This document shows, in pieces, positions 7,433 to 15,537 of a DNA stretch of 24,443 nt. Numbering within the stretch: position 1 is the first letter of the stretch; each line of letters starts with the position of its first letter. Under the pieces are notes generated by a model. That model saw nothing but the letters and a program-made list of their open reading frames with translations, did not search any database and was not told where the DNA came from. Position numbers and translations under genes: made by a program. The stretch comes from Euryarchaeota archaeon UBA171 (GTDB lineage Archaea; Thermoplasmatota; Poseidoniia; Poseidoniales; Thalassarchaeaceae): NCBI GenBank assembly GCA_002497295.1, contig DANO01000031.1, forward strand, positions 1 to 24,443. Direction: 5' to 3'.

Positions 7433-7977
7433 TCATCCCCCTCGATCCAATGATGTGCTCCAAGTCCAGCCATCTTGCAATTTAGCCCTATTTTGCTTGA
7501 CCGAGGATCGTTCTGATTGATCGCCTTCGATACAATTCTTGACCTTACATTCGTTCCAACTTCTATGAGTTTGCCAGATTTGGCCCCCTCTATTCTCCTT
7601 TCAGCTGGATTGACATTAATTGGCTCATCCAGAATCTGCGACTTGTGAAGAAGTGCCTCTATGGGTCCTATCCTGACGAATGCCCCATATTCAGATATCT
7701 CTGAAACTGCTCCATCTACTATCTCATTTGTCTCCATCGTGAAGAGAAGAGCTCTGAACTTCACTCTCTGGTAGATTGCGCCATCTCCGTGGATAATCTT
7801 TCCACGACCAAGTGTCTCATGATCGAAAGTTAGTAACACATAGTTCTCATCTTCATCGAATTGGCCCTCAAATGCTTGGTGAGCGAGCTCATCGATGTGT
7901 TCCTCTAGCTTCCGTCCTCGACGGATATACTCTGCAGGGATACGAATGGTATCCTCCTTGGTAATTAGGGTGTACAT
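7429..7977 (-). CDS. rpo7: DNA-directed RNA polymerase subunit Rpo7 (RpoE1/E')
   Basis: This is a 182-residue stalk subunit of archaeal RNA polymerase, homologous to eukaryotic Rpb7. The N-terminal domain carries the basic I-R-I-P-A-E-Y-I-R-R-G-R segment and the G-R-G-K-I-I-H-G-D-G-A-I-Y-Q-R-V-K-F tip. The C-terminal S1-type domain shows G-A-V-S-E-I-S-E-Y-G-A-F-V-R-I-G-P-I-E-A-L-L-H-K-S. It partners with Rpo4, not seen here, in open-complex formation and RNA binding. It is the first gene of a minus-strand operon with spt4, rps24e and rps27ae. The ATG at 7977 has only a weak GTGGA upstream. The structured 7978-8206 region forms its upstream leader/promoter area. Confidence 0.96.
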   Translation of the reverse strand: MYTLITKEDTIRIPAEYIRRGRKLEEHIDELAHQAFEGQFDEDENYVLLTFDHETLGRGKIIHGDGAIYQRVKFRALLFTMETNEIVDGAVSEISEYGAFVRIGPIEALLHKSQILDEPINVNPAERRIEGAKSGKLIEVGTNVRSRIVSKAINQNDPRSSKIGLNCKMAGLGAHHWIEGDE

Positions 7978-7986
7978 AGTTCCACG

Positions 7987-8080
7987 TCCGCTTGTCGGGA
8001 CGCTCCTCGGCCTAGGCCGCCGGAAGGTTCCCGTCCTTCACAGGCACAGCCTCTGGAGGAGATCCCGATGTCCCGGCGGA
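7987..8080. other. Rod-like potential RNA secondary structure in the rpo7/surface-protein gap
   Basis: Three nearly continuous helices can be drawn by eye. Positions 7987-7991 pair with 8076-8080 (5 bp), 7994-8000 with 8063-8069 (7 bp, one G-U), and 8003-8008 with 8056-8061 (6 bp). Inside lie 8010-8013 with 8042-8045 (4 bp) and a terminal hairpin 8023-8027 with 8035-8039 around a 7-nt loop. The stretch is GC-rich compared with flanking genes and contains a 12-bp perfect palindrome at 8008-8019. It could be the leader of the rpo7 operon (minus), an independent small RNA, or a leader of the plus-strand gene. It does not match tRNA or SRP RNA landmarks that I could check. No folding energy was computed. 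Confidence 0.4.
8025..8034 (+). repeat. 10-bp direct repeat, copy 1
   Basis: AGGTTCCCGT occurs here and again, identically, at 8115-8124, exactly 90 bp apart within the divergent promoter region. Chance is possible at this length. Confidence 0.35.
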
Positions 8081-8090
8081 ACCGGCGGGG

Positions 8091-8098
8091 GCTATAAG
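8091..8098. promoter_or_regulatory. TATA-like element in the rpo7/surface-protein gap
   Basis: The core GCTATAAG (plus) or CTTATAGC (minus) stands out beside a GC-rich stretch. Read on minus, a start about 25 nt downstream would fall near 8068, at the base of the 7994-8069 helix and about 90 nt before the rpo7 ATG. Read on plus, the start would be near 8120, leaving a leader of about 85 nt for the 8207 gene. The direction cannot be decided from sequence alone. Confidence 0.35.
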
Positions 8099-8114
8099 CG
8101 CGATGGATATCATG

Positions 8115-8124
8115 AGGTTCCCGT
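8115..8124 (+). repeat. 10-bp direct repeat, copy 2
   Basis: This is the second exact copy of AGGTTCCCGT (first copy at 8025-8034). It lies just after the TATA-like element on the plus strand. Confidence 0.35.
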
Positions 8125-8131
8125 TGTTGTG

Positions 8132-8145
8132 TTAATGATCATCAA
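8132..8145. promoter_or_regulatory. Near-palindrome, possible protein-binding site
   Basis: TTAATGATCATCAA pairs at six of seven positions about its centre. It lies 62 nt before the surface-protein start codon and on the far side of the TATA-like element. Its size suits a dimeric regulator, but there is no second copy and no known regulator, so the evidence is symmetry alone. Confidence 0.3.
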
Positions 8146-8157
8146 TCGCAACCTAGA

Positions 8158-8198
8158 CCGATCGACTTGGGCGAACGTTCAAGATGGCTGCGAATCGG
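8158..8198 (+). other. Hairpin just before the surface-protein start
   Basis: CCGATCG (8158-8164) pairs with CGAATCGG (8191-8198) with one bulged A. A second small hairpin, 8166-8172 with 8177-8183 and a 4-nt loop, fits inside. The structure ends 8 nt before the GTG at 8207, close enough to affect ribosome access in a plus-strand transcript. No Shine-Dalgarno is visible between it and the start. Confidence 0.3.
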
Positions 8199-8206
8199 AT
8201 TGATGC

Positions 8207-11200
8207 GTGGATATCAGGGACGCTGGTTTTCGACCTAGCGCTAAAGCCGTGCTAGTTGTCATACTTCTTCAAGCGTCATTGATGCTGCCATTGGCTGAAA
8301 CGAGTTTCGAATCTATCCCTCATTTGGGGGAAGAGAGGGTCAATTCGCCTCATGAAAGCCCGCCGTGGTACAACTATCCTGAATTGCCTGTATGGGAACA
8401 ATTTGGGCAGAATCCAAATCGATTACCGGTTGCTGCAAGCCATGGCCCGGATGGCGGCTCAGTGGATGGGGACCCTGTGGCTGCGCAGAAACTTGACTCC
8501 ATCACAAATCCGGTTATGGACTGGACATATGGCTCGTACTCCTTGGGCAATGATGCTCTTAGTACTCCGATCGCCAGTCTTGAAAATCAGATAACCGTGG
8601 AGGCTGGTGCAGAAGATCGCTGTGGCGGCGACTCTCTATTTGCATTCATTGTTCAACGGGACTCGGATGATCACTCCCACTTACGGATAATCGAGGGCGA
8701 GGATGCGGAAATCGCATGGTCAGTCGATCTAGGCGCTGCAGAACTGGTCAAGAGCAGCCCAGTGTTGACTGATATCAACCAAGACGGTATGCTTGAGGTG
8801 TTGGTGGCATATGATGCATCGGGTTCGCTGATTGTGAAGGCGTACAGCCCACTCCTCGAGTGCGGGATTACTGGTTGGAGTCCTGGCGGCACGCACACAG
8901 ACGAGTTACTTTGGACGTGGTCTGACTCAAATTATGCGATAAGTCGGCCAAGTCCGTCCCCTTCCGTCTCCATCTCGGGTCACCGCCCGACCACTCAAGT
9001 CCTTCTGGCTGACGTTGATACTGATGAAGTGCATGAAGCGATCATCGCCGTTTGGAATGAGGCCGAGGAAAGAATTGAGGTCATTGCATTGAATCTCGAG
9101 ATGTCTGCTCCATCGGGCCCATTATGGGCGGCTGTTCTTGATCAAGGCACCCACCCATCTGACCCGGCTTATGTTCAAACTGATTCGAATACGGGATATG
9201 TCCTAATCACAACGACGGATTCAACCACGGGAGCAATATGGCTCTGGAAGTTAGATGGATCCAATGGAAATGAAGCCTGGTCACCTCGAACAATGAGCAA
9301 TACTGACGGCGATACCAATGTCCCTCACCTTAGACTCCCTGGCCCCGTACTATCGAATTTAGACTCGGACCCAGCATTGGAAGTCATAGTCACAATACCT
9401 ACAGATCTCGGTGGGACCGGGAATGCAGATGGGGCGGAATTCCGTGCTCTTGAGGTGACTGACGGCCAGACTGAACTGTGGTCCGTCAACGCAATTGACG
9501 GGTATGCAGATGCGCCGCCGCTTCCAGTGGATACAGATCATGACGGCATATTCGACCATCTCTGCTGGGTAACTTGGACCATGACCAGCGAAGGCTTCAC
9601 ACAGGAACGATCGGGATTCACGGGATGCCATGATGTCAATCAAACAATTCCAGCCCTAGAATGGTCTCGGAATCTCGATTTGGTCAATTCGGAAGGGGTA
9701 CTCAATGATGAGATTGCAGTAGCGCCGCCGGCAATAATGGATATCAACAACAACGGCCCCCCTGAGCTCATTGTCGCATTCGGGAGGGGGCTTCATGCAT
9801 TTGATGGTGCCAGTGGTTCACCGAATGGTGCGGATTCTAACTGGTCTGAGCCGATTGAAGTCCCCCATAGAACTTGGTCAGAAGTGGTTTTTGCAGATAT
9901 GAATGGGGATGCAACTTATGATGCGGTCTTGGGGACAGTTTCAGTATCTGAAGGGAATATCGATATCCGCCCCCTAAATGATGGGAGGAGCATCATATTC
10001 GATCCCTCAGAACCCGACCCGGGGGAGGATATCTCCATCACTGTATTCTACGAAAACTCAGGCAACGTTCCATCGGATGAAAGCGTGGATGCGATTCTGT
10101 ATGCAAATGGCATAGAGATTGCTAGACATCGTGCGGAGCCAATGGACCCTACAGCTCCTTCGGGAGAGGGTTCCGATGCATCATTCCAGGCCACGTGGTC
10201 GGGGGGGCTTGGGGATCATGCATTTAGACTGGTTCTTGATCCTGATAGCAATCTTTCCCAGAGTCGAACAGACAATGACATATTCGAGACGACTCTGTCG
10301 ATAGTTTCAGCGTATAATGCCTCCATACTAGTTCCATCGGCCCCGACAAGAGTCGACCCGGGTGGCTCGTCAGAAGTATCGCCCACAGTCATTTCAACAG
10401 GGCGCGAGGAGGGAGCGTGGACACTCACTGTAGACGGCGAGGGGCTTCCAGAAGGCTGGTCATGGTCCGACCATACTCTCGGAGGCCTGGAAGGTGTCCT
10501 GATAGAGTCGGGAACATACTGGAGCCCAGTCATTCACATATCAGCTCCTGAATCGGCTACAGGAGATGAAGAAGGACATCTCGCGTTGTCATTGACACTC
10601 GATTCCGATGCGCAGGTAGAGATTTCAGCCGTACTACCTGTCGAAGCGAATCGGACACGAGGGCTGTCGGTGCTCGGACCTGAGGGGTTGCCAGTATCGC
10701 AAGGTTTCGGTTTCTCAGGCGGCAGTGCTGTGGCTTGGATATTAGTAGAAAATTTAGGCAATGCAGTTGAAGATCAGGTATTGCTATCTTGGGCATCTAC
10801 GGAATGGGGCGATGATCTCAGGCTACAGGACCCCTCAACAGAGGAGGAGATGATTGTCCTGAACCTTGAGCCCTACTCAGAGACCGAGATACATGCTGTA
10901 CTTGACGTGCCGGTTGGCGCCTCCCAGGGTGAAAATGTGTCCACCACCCTACAACTATGCGTTGGCCAGGGGGATGAGCAAACGTGTGACAGCATAGATC
11001 TGACGTTCACTTCTGCAATGATCGTAGTTGAACCCCCCCATCGGAGAATGATTCCAGGCACGGCCAACTATACCGTGAAGGCCAAATTGGCAAACGGGGT
11101 TACTAGTGTAAATTGGTCGCTTTCCGACATTGGAATGTCGTCACCCGGGTGGGAATGGGCCTCTGCGAGCAACGGAGATCTGTCTGTAGATGGAGATAGA

Positions 11201-13912
11201 ATGGAAATTAGTGGGGCATCGGGAGTGATACTCGAGGGTGTTCTGGAGGTTCGTCAGGTGGCTTTGTTGCAATACATACAACCCGGTTTCCACAGATATG
11301 AAGGGGAGTCAGATGAAGAATCGGAAGCGTACATATCGTTCACACTAGAAATTCTACAAGAGTACAGGGCATCTCTAGAAATCGCCGACCCACAAGACGG
11401 GGAAGATATGTCCATCGAAGTAGGCGCCCCCTACAACTCGATGCTCAGGATGCGTAATTCGGGCAATGGGAACGACCAATACTCTCTTTCATGGGAAGCA
11501 TCGTTTGTAGATGGTGAGGCGGTTGACGGCATACTGGTAAGTTTGGCCTTGAGCGAGGTTTCTCTTGGGCCCGGTGAACTCCAAGCAGTGCCGGTTTCAA
11601 TAACCATAGAAGAGGGGATTGAGGCTGAAAGGCCCATAGAAGTTAAGATTTTGATGGGATCGGACATAGACCCTGAAGCTGGAGATTTCGTAACCTACAA
11701 TGTATCCGCACTTCAGGATAGGTCCTGGGATTTACTCTCACTTACTTCCGATGGCAAGGAATCTGCTAATCGTCGTCTGCTTGCAGATCCTGGCGACATA
11801 GTAAATCTTGTTTTGTCAGTGAGGAACGGCGGCAATTATGCAGATAGCCTCAGCCTTGCCCCTACCGTTTCCGTAGATGGTTCCGAAATAGAAAATTGGG
11901 TACAGGTGCACAACTCAATAATTCAAATCGGTATCGGTGAAACATCGAAGATTAATGCCACTCTATTCATACCTGAATCGTCAACGAATGGTACAATTGT
12001 AGTTGTTGATCTAGAAATTATAGCAGATAATGGGGACCTCATGGGCGTGACGTCGGTTGAATTCGAAATTACTAGGAGATCTGCATGGGGGGCTTCTTTC
12101 GGGGGGGCCGACCTCGAGATACCAGTCGGAGGTTCTGAACTGGCGATAGATCTTATTCAACTCGGAAATGCCCCATCCATTCCGTATCTGACTACGCAGA
12201 TTGTCGGTCAAAAAGGATGGTCAGTCACATCTCCGAATATTTCTGAGGAGATGACGCCCGGAGAGTTACGCAGAGTGATGCTAAATGTTACTCCGCCGAT
12301 GGACGCTGTGCACAGCCTAACAGTTGACCTGGTGCTGAGAATAAGGGATGCTGACGGTTCAGGCCTTACTGAAATATCGATACCTGCAAGAGTGGAGGCT
12401 AGCAGATCATATTCAGTTGAAAGTGTAGAAACTTGGCAAGTGATGCCAGGCGGCGGCGGCTACCCTCTTGCTTGGGTCGAAAATACGGGCAATGCGGCAT
12501 CATCGATTAATTTGACCGTGATAGGCCTCCCAGAAGGATGGACTGCTGAAGGCCCTTCATCAGTCACCGTTGCTGCAGGTGAGCTTCGCGGGTTGCCAAT
12601 CTCGCTGTCGCCTTCTTTAGATTGGGATGGGGGGTCCTTTGTTGTTAGAGTGGGCACGAACAACGAAGATAATGCACAGGATGAGATGATGTTGGAAGTT
12701 GTTTCGTCTAACTCATCGTGGTCCCGAACACCCGTATTCAGCCTGACGATGGGCGGTTCTGCATTGCTTGAGATACATGGGACTGGACCCACATCAAATG
12801 TAGTCGACACTGGTAGTGGAAGTGCATTACAATGGGACCCCATGGGGTTCTGGGTGTTGTCAGACAGTGTCGGTGGTACGGGAAGCGTTTTGGTTGATGG
12901 TTCCGATTCAATTCCCTACAGAGTTCAACTAGTTCAGATAACTCCACGTGCGATAACATGCAGCTTGAGTGGTTTCTACGGCTCGCTTGATGCAGGGTGC
13001 TTCATTGGTGTGGGCGGGGATGACCTGTCTCTCCATGGGATGTTGATTGATGACGAGGGGAGGATTGTGGATGATCTGAACGTCTTCATGCAGTCTGGTG
13101 AATCTGGATATCTGAATCTAAGTCACGACTCGTGGAGCCCGGAACCGGGCGTGAAAGCAGTATCAATACGAATATATGACGAATATGGGAGATTGCTGAT
13201 GGTCAAGCATATCGATATCTCAGTCAGATATTCTGATTACTGGAATCTTGCGATTATAGGGTTAGAGCTTGACCCTCCTGCCTATGACTCGGATAGCGAC
13301 ACACAGAGGATTCGCGTACTAATATCAAGAGAGGGGCTTCAATCCTACGACGGCCTAGATTGCAGAGTCGTCCTTCAAGCACCGGGCGTGGAGGACAGGG
13401 TGCATATCGTCGATATTGCAGGCACCTATGCGCCAGAGCCCCTCATCGAGAGGCCTGGATCTCTGGATGATGGGGTCGAGGTTAGTGTTAGGCTCTCATG
13501 TTCATTCCCTTGGGATGGGGACTCGGATTCTTCAGATGATGTCTCTAGAGTCATCCTCGCTGGCGCAGCGGGGTCAAGTACCCGGTCCGAAGATTTCAGA
13601 ACGGGCGCCATAGCGGCCGTTCTCATCATAGTTCTCGGCGGTGTGATTATCGCAAGCAGACGTTCAAGGGCTCAGCAGAGGGATCTTGAGGAAATGGCAA
13701 AGAGGATACTGGAGGAAAGATCTGCGCGCAGGAAACTAGCAAAGGAGGTCGTCGCCCCTACGCCATCAAGAATCGCAAAAGTAGCCGAAGAAATTGCACC
13801 CTCCGGCCCAGGAGAGGTCGCGGGGCATGAAGTGGGCGAAGTGTCGAAAGATGTCGAGCCTGAAGACAGCCTTGATGAATTTGAAAGGCGGCTTAATCGA
13901 CTAGGCAAGTGA
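8207..13912 (+). CDS. Giant secreted, C-terminally anchored FG-GAP/CARDB-like surface protein
   Basis: This 1901-residue protein begins with GTG; a TGA two codons upstream makes this the earliest possible start. Residues 1-32 look like a signal peptide (charged start, then A-V-L-V-V-I-L-L-Q-A-S-L-M-L-P-L-A). Calcium-loop-like FG-GAP/VCBS motifs occur near residues 189 (D-I-N-Q-D-G), 269 (D-V-D-T-D-E), 385, 441 (D-T-D-H-D-G), 511 (D-I-N-N-N-G) and 564 (D-M-N-G-D-A), suggesting a beta-propeller. From about 600 onward, Ig-like CARDB/NEW3-type domains repeat with N-S-G-N and N-G-G-N-Y turns. A single membrane helix at 1800-1818 is followed by R-R-S-R and an 80-residue tail with a short coiled coil. 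Topology: large extracellular part, small cytoplasmic tail. Probable adhesion, surface-layer or substrate-binding role; ligand unknown. Confidence 0.85.
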   Translation: MDIRDAGFRPSAKAVLVVILLQASLMLPLAETSFESIPHLGEERVNSPHESPPWYNYPELPVWEQFGQNPNRLPVAASHGPDGGSVDGDPVAAQKLDSITNPVMDWTYGSYSLGNDALSTPIASLENQITVEAGAEDRCGGDSLFAFIVQRDSDDHSHLRIIEGEDAEIAWSVDLGAAELVKSSPVLTDINQDGMLEVLVAYDASGSLIVKAYSPLLECGITGWSPGGTHTDELLWTWSDSNYAISRPSPSPSVSISGHRPTTQVLLADVDTDEVHEAIIAVWNEAEERIEVIALNLEMSAPSGPLWAAVLDQGTHPSDPAYVQTDSNTGYVLITTTDSTTGAIWLWKLDGSNGNEAWSPRTMSNTDGDTNVPHLRLPGPVLSNLDSDPALEVIVTIPTDLGGTGNADGAEFRALEVTDGQTELWSVNAIDGYADAPPLPVDTDHDGIFDHLCWVTWTMTSEGFTQERSGFTGCHDVNQTIPALEWSRNLDLVNSEGVLNDEIAVAPPAIMDINNNGPPELIVAFGRGLHAFDGASGSPNGADSNWSEPIEVPHRTWSEVVFADMNGDATYDAVLGTVSVSEGNIDIRPLNDGRSIIFDPSEPDPGEDISITVFYENSGNVPSDESVDAILYANGIEIARHRAEPMDPTAPSGEGSDASFQATWSGGLGDHAFRLVLDPDSNLSQSRTDNDIFETTLSIVSAYNASILVPSAPTRVDPGGSSEVSPTVISTGREEGAWTLTVDGEGLPEGWSWSDHTLGGLEGVLIESGTYWSPVIHISAPESATGDEEGHLALSLTLDSDAQVEISAVLPVEANRTRGLSVLGPEGLPVSQGFGFSGGSAVAWILVENLGNAVEDQVLLSWASTEWGDDLRLQDPSTEEEMIVLNLEPYSETEIHAVLDVPVGASQGENVSTTLQLCVGQGDEQTCDSIDLTFTSAMIVVEPPHRRMIPGTANYTVKAKLANGVTSVNWSLSDIGMSSPGWEWASASNGDLSVDGDRMEISGASGVILEGVLEVRQVALLQYIQPGFHRYEGESDEESEAYISFTLEILQEYRASLEIADPQDGEDMSIEVGAPYNSMLRMRNSGNGNDQYSLSWEASFVDGEAVDGILVSLALSEVSLGPGELQAVPVSITIEEGIEAERPIEVKILMGSDIDPEAGDFVTYNVSALQDRSWDLLSLTSDGKESANRRLLADPGDIVNLVLSVRNGGNYADSLSLAPTVSVDGSEIENWVQVHNSIIQIGIGETSKINATLFIPESSTNGTIVVVDLEIIADNGDLMGVTSVEFEITRRSAWGASFGGADLEIPVGGSELAIDLIQLGNAPSIPYLTTQIVGQKGWSVTSPNISEEMTPGELRRVMLNVTPPMDAVHSLTVDLVLRIRDADGSGLTEISIPARVEASRSYSVESVETWQVMPGGGGYPLAWVENTGNAASSINLTVIGLPEGWTAEGPSSVTVAAGELRGLPISLSPSLDWDGGSFVVRVGTNNEDNAQDEMMLEVVSSNSSWSRTPVFSLTMGGSALLEIHGTGPTSNVVDTGSGSALQWDPMGFWVLSDSVGGTGSVLVDGSDSIPYRVQLVQITPRAITCSLSGFYGSLDAGCFIGVGGDDLSLHGMLIDDEGRIVDDLNVFMQSGESGYLNLSHDSWSPEPGVKAVSIRIYDEYGRLLMVKHIDISVRYSDYWNLAIIGLELDPPAYDSDSDTQRIRVLISREGLQSYDGLDCRVVLQAPGVEDRVHIVDIAGTYAPEPLIERPGSLDDGVEVSVRLSCSFPWDGDSDSSDDVSRVILAGAAGSSTRSEDFRTGAIAAVLIIVLGGVIIASRRSRAQQRDLEEMAKRILEERSARRKLAKEVVAPTPSRIAKVAEEIAPSGPGEVAGHEVGEVSKDVEPEDSLDEFERRLNRLGK

Positions 13913-13915
13913 GGG
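13911..13915 (+). promoter_or_regulatory. Shine-Dalgarno GAGGG overlapping the surface-protein stop
   Basis: GAGGG overlaps the TGA of the 1901-residue gene and lies 7 nt before the next ATG at 13923. This indicates the two genes share a transcript. Confidence 0.55.
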
Positions 13916-13922
13916 ATTTTCA

Positions 13923-14549
13923 ATGAACAAGTACATACCGGTATCAGGATTCCATACTCTCGATCCTATTCGTAATGATCCCGAGAGGGTTATCGAAGCG
14001 ATTCTAGCATCCATGGCTGGCGATCATAGAGATCTCAAGGAGATGGTCCCGGATGTGTCCGAGATAGAGAACCTGGTTGAAGGGATTCCATCTCACGTGG
14101 ACAAGGCCACTCTCCTTTTCCTCTCCTGTGTTGATTGGGAGGCAGGCCGGGGCTCTGCTGCTGAGTCAATGGACGGTGGCAAGGGCTCCAAAGAAAAGTT
14201 GGGAAGATGGCCTACTGAAGATGGCAATGCAATAGCATACCTGATCGAGCATAGTACTTCCAAAAATAACACACTGCATGAGTTGCTAGCAAAGCTCACA
14301 TTGGGCCTGAATCCCGAGTTTCTTGGCGAGGAAGGTTTCGACAGGGGTAAAATGGGTCTGGAGCTGTTGGGGTGGCTGACTGCTGATGAAGTGAAAGAAC
14401 TTCGAAGGGAGATAACGCGTGGATTGTGGGCTGTAAAAGCTAATGAGCCATTCGATGGGGGCGTCCAAGATGGTTTTAGGCACTTATCAGTCATACTCAA
14501 TGGAGCAGAAAAACGAGGTCTTGGCCTCTTAATGAGGCATCATTCCTAG
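13923..14549 (+). CDS. Unknown helical cytoplasmic protein downstream of the giant surface protein
   Basis: This is a 208-residue protein without signal peptide, membrane segment or cysteine-pair motif. It is mostly predicted helical by eye, with a charged surface. Segments such as D-K-A-T-L-L-F-L-S-C-V-D-W-E-A, H-E-L-L-A-K-L-T-L-G-L-N and G-L-E-L-L-G-W-L-T-A-D-E-V look like amphipathic helices of an all-alpha repeat domain. I recognise no family. It starts 10 nt after the giant surface-protein gene with an overlapping ribosome binding site, so a role with that protein's cytoplasmic tail is possible (inference only). Its TAG stop interlocks with the TAG of purC on the other strand in a CTAG. 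Confidence 0.7.
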   Translation: MNKYIPVSGFHTLDPIRNDPERVIEAILASMAGDHRDLKEMVPDVSEIENLVEGIPSHVDKATLLFLSCVDWEAGRGSAAESMDGGKGSKEKLGRWPTEDGNAIAYLIEHSTSKNNTLHELLAKLTLGLNPEFLGEEGFDRGKMGLELLGWLTADEVKELRREITRGLWAVKANEPFDGGVQDGFRHLSVILNGAEKRGLGLLMRHHS

Positions 14550-15457
14550 AATGTCTGGCCGGTTAAACGCTCGTACATTGACGCGTACAAAAATGAAGTT
14601 TCGTCGATAACTGGCTGCGGCAACGAGGGAATGGGCGGTTCATCTGATTCTGAATCTCGTGCTAGTTTCAACTCAGCATGATGTCCGGTTGATATGTAGT
14701 GTTGCCGCACTGCTTCTTTCGAGAGTTGGACGATTCTGCCTTCCTCGAAGGCTTCTAAATCCCACCATCTGTCTTCATCCAGAGTTCCGAATGAGTCGAC
14801 TAGAACTGGAACTCTCCCTGGACCCAAGGCGAACTCTTTCTTACCGTCGACATGGATTAAACCTCTCTTTCCGACCTCTTCTTGGATTAGATTATCTATC
14901 TCAAGAACAATTCCAAGAATGTCATCCAATTCTTCTGGACGTAGGTTGGATATCTCCAATGCCTCTTCCCTTTCCAAATTTCGATCGAATGCCTCGAACT
15001 TAGTGGATACCTCGAGGAAGGGCTCAGGGAGCTTGACTCCCTCGTGTACTTGAGTAGAGTTTTGGAAGCCCAATTGCTCAGGGGTCAAATCTCCCCGCTT
15101 GAATCTCCTCCATGCCGTACCTGCCAAGTAATGCCGACATATCACTTCCAGCGGTACGAAGACGTTTTCCCTACTCCTATCAATTGCGCCTGGCTCTCTA
15201 ACTACATCGAATCGCCTTGCAATTAGCCTATCTGGAGCATTCATCTCGACCACATGAGTATCGCATATGCCTCTCTTATTCACCAAATCAAACCAATGGC
15301 ACGAGGTTCTGTTAAGCGACTCTCCTTTTCTCGGAATTAGACTGGGTATAATCTGGTCAAATACTGAAATCTGATCAGTATATCGAAATTCGATAAGTTC
15401 TGGGTCATCTGTCGACCAAACTTGCTTTACCTTTCCATGATACAACATCTCTGACAT
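14546..15457 (-). CDS. purC: Phosphoribosylaminoimidazole-succinocarboxamide (SAICAR) synthase
   Basis: This ATP-dependent enzyme joins aspartate to CAIR in de novo purine synthesis. The sequence opens with M-S-E-M-L-Y-H-G-K-V-K-Q-V, the family's nucleotide-binding start. It then shows D-Q-I-S-V-F-D-Q-I-I-P, V-P-L-E-V-I-C-R-H-Y-L-A-G-T-A-W-R-R-F, L-I-H-V-D-G-K-K-E-F-A-L-G (the D-x-K-x-E-F-G-like signature) and D-S-F-G-T-L-D-E-D-R-W-W. The ATG at 15457 gives 303 residues. An upstream ATG at 15490 adds eleven residues not typical of PurC and cannot be excluded. It lies downstream of gdhA on the same strand. Other pur genes are not in the window. It is convergent with the unknown 208-residue gene, with overlapping stops. 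Confidence 0.95.
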   Translation of the reverse strand: MSEMLYHGKVKQVWSTDDPELIEFRYTDQISVFDQIIPSLIPRKGESLNRTSCHWFDLVNKRGICDTHVVEMNAPDRLIARRFDVVREPGAIDRSRENVFVPLEVICRHYLAGTAWRRFKRGDLTPEQLGFQNSTQVHEGVKLPEPFLEVSTKFEAFDRNLEREEALEISNLRPEELDDILGIVLEIDNLIQEEVGKRGLIHVDGKKEFALGPGRVPVLVDSFGTLDEDRWWDLEAFEEGRIVQLSKEAVRQHYISTGHHAELKLARDSESDEPPIPSLPQPVIDETSFLYASMYERLTGQTF

Positions 15458-15537
15458 GGATGGTGGTCCCTGTAGAAGGCGAATGAACATTACCGGTATC
15501 TCATGAAGTCGATATGACAGGGTAGACTGTTTCCCAA

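Noticed and set aside
7981..8100. tRNA or SRP RNA in the GC-rich gap
   Set aside because: No B-box-like GGTTCGAATCC and no cloverleaf could be placed. The CCGGAAGG string resembles the SRP helix 8 tip, but the flanking conserved bases are missing and the region is too short for archaeal SRP RNA.
7895..8203. 102-residue plus-strand frame across the rpo7 start and the divergent gap
   Set aside because: Its first part is the antisense of rpo7, and the rest covers the GC-rich structured region. The composition is not protein-like.
12460..12843. 127-residue minus-strand frame inside the giant surface-protein gene
   Set aside because: It is antisense of the Ig-like repeats, with no domain and no ribosome binding site.
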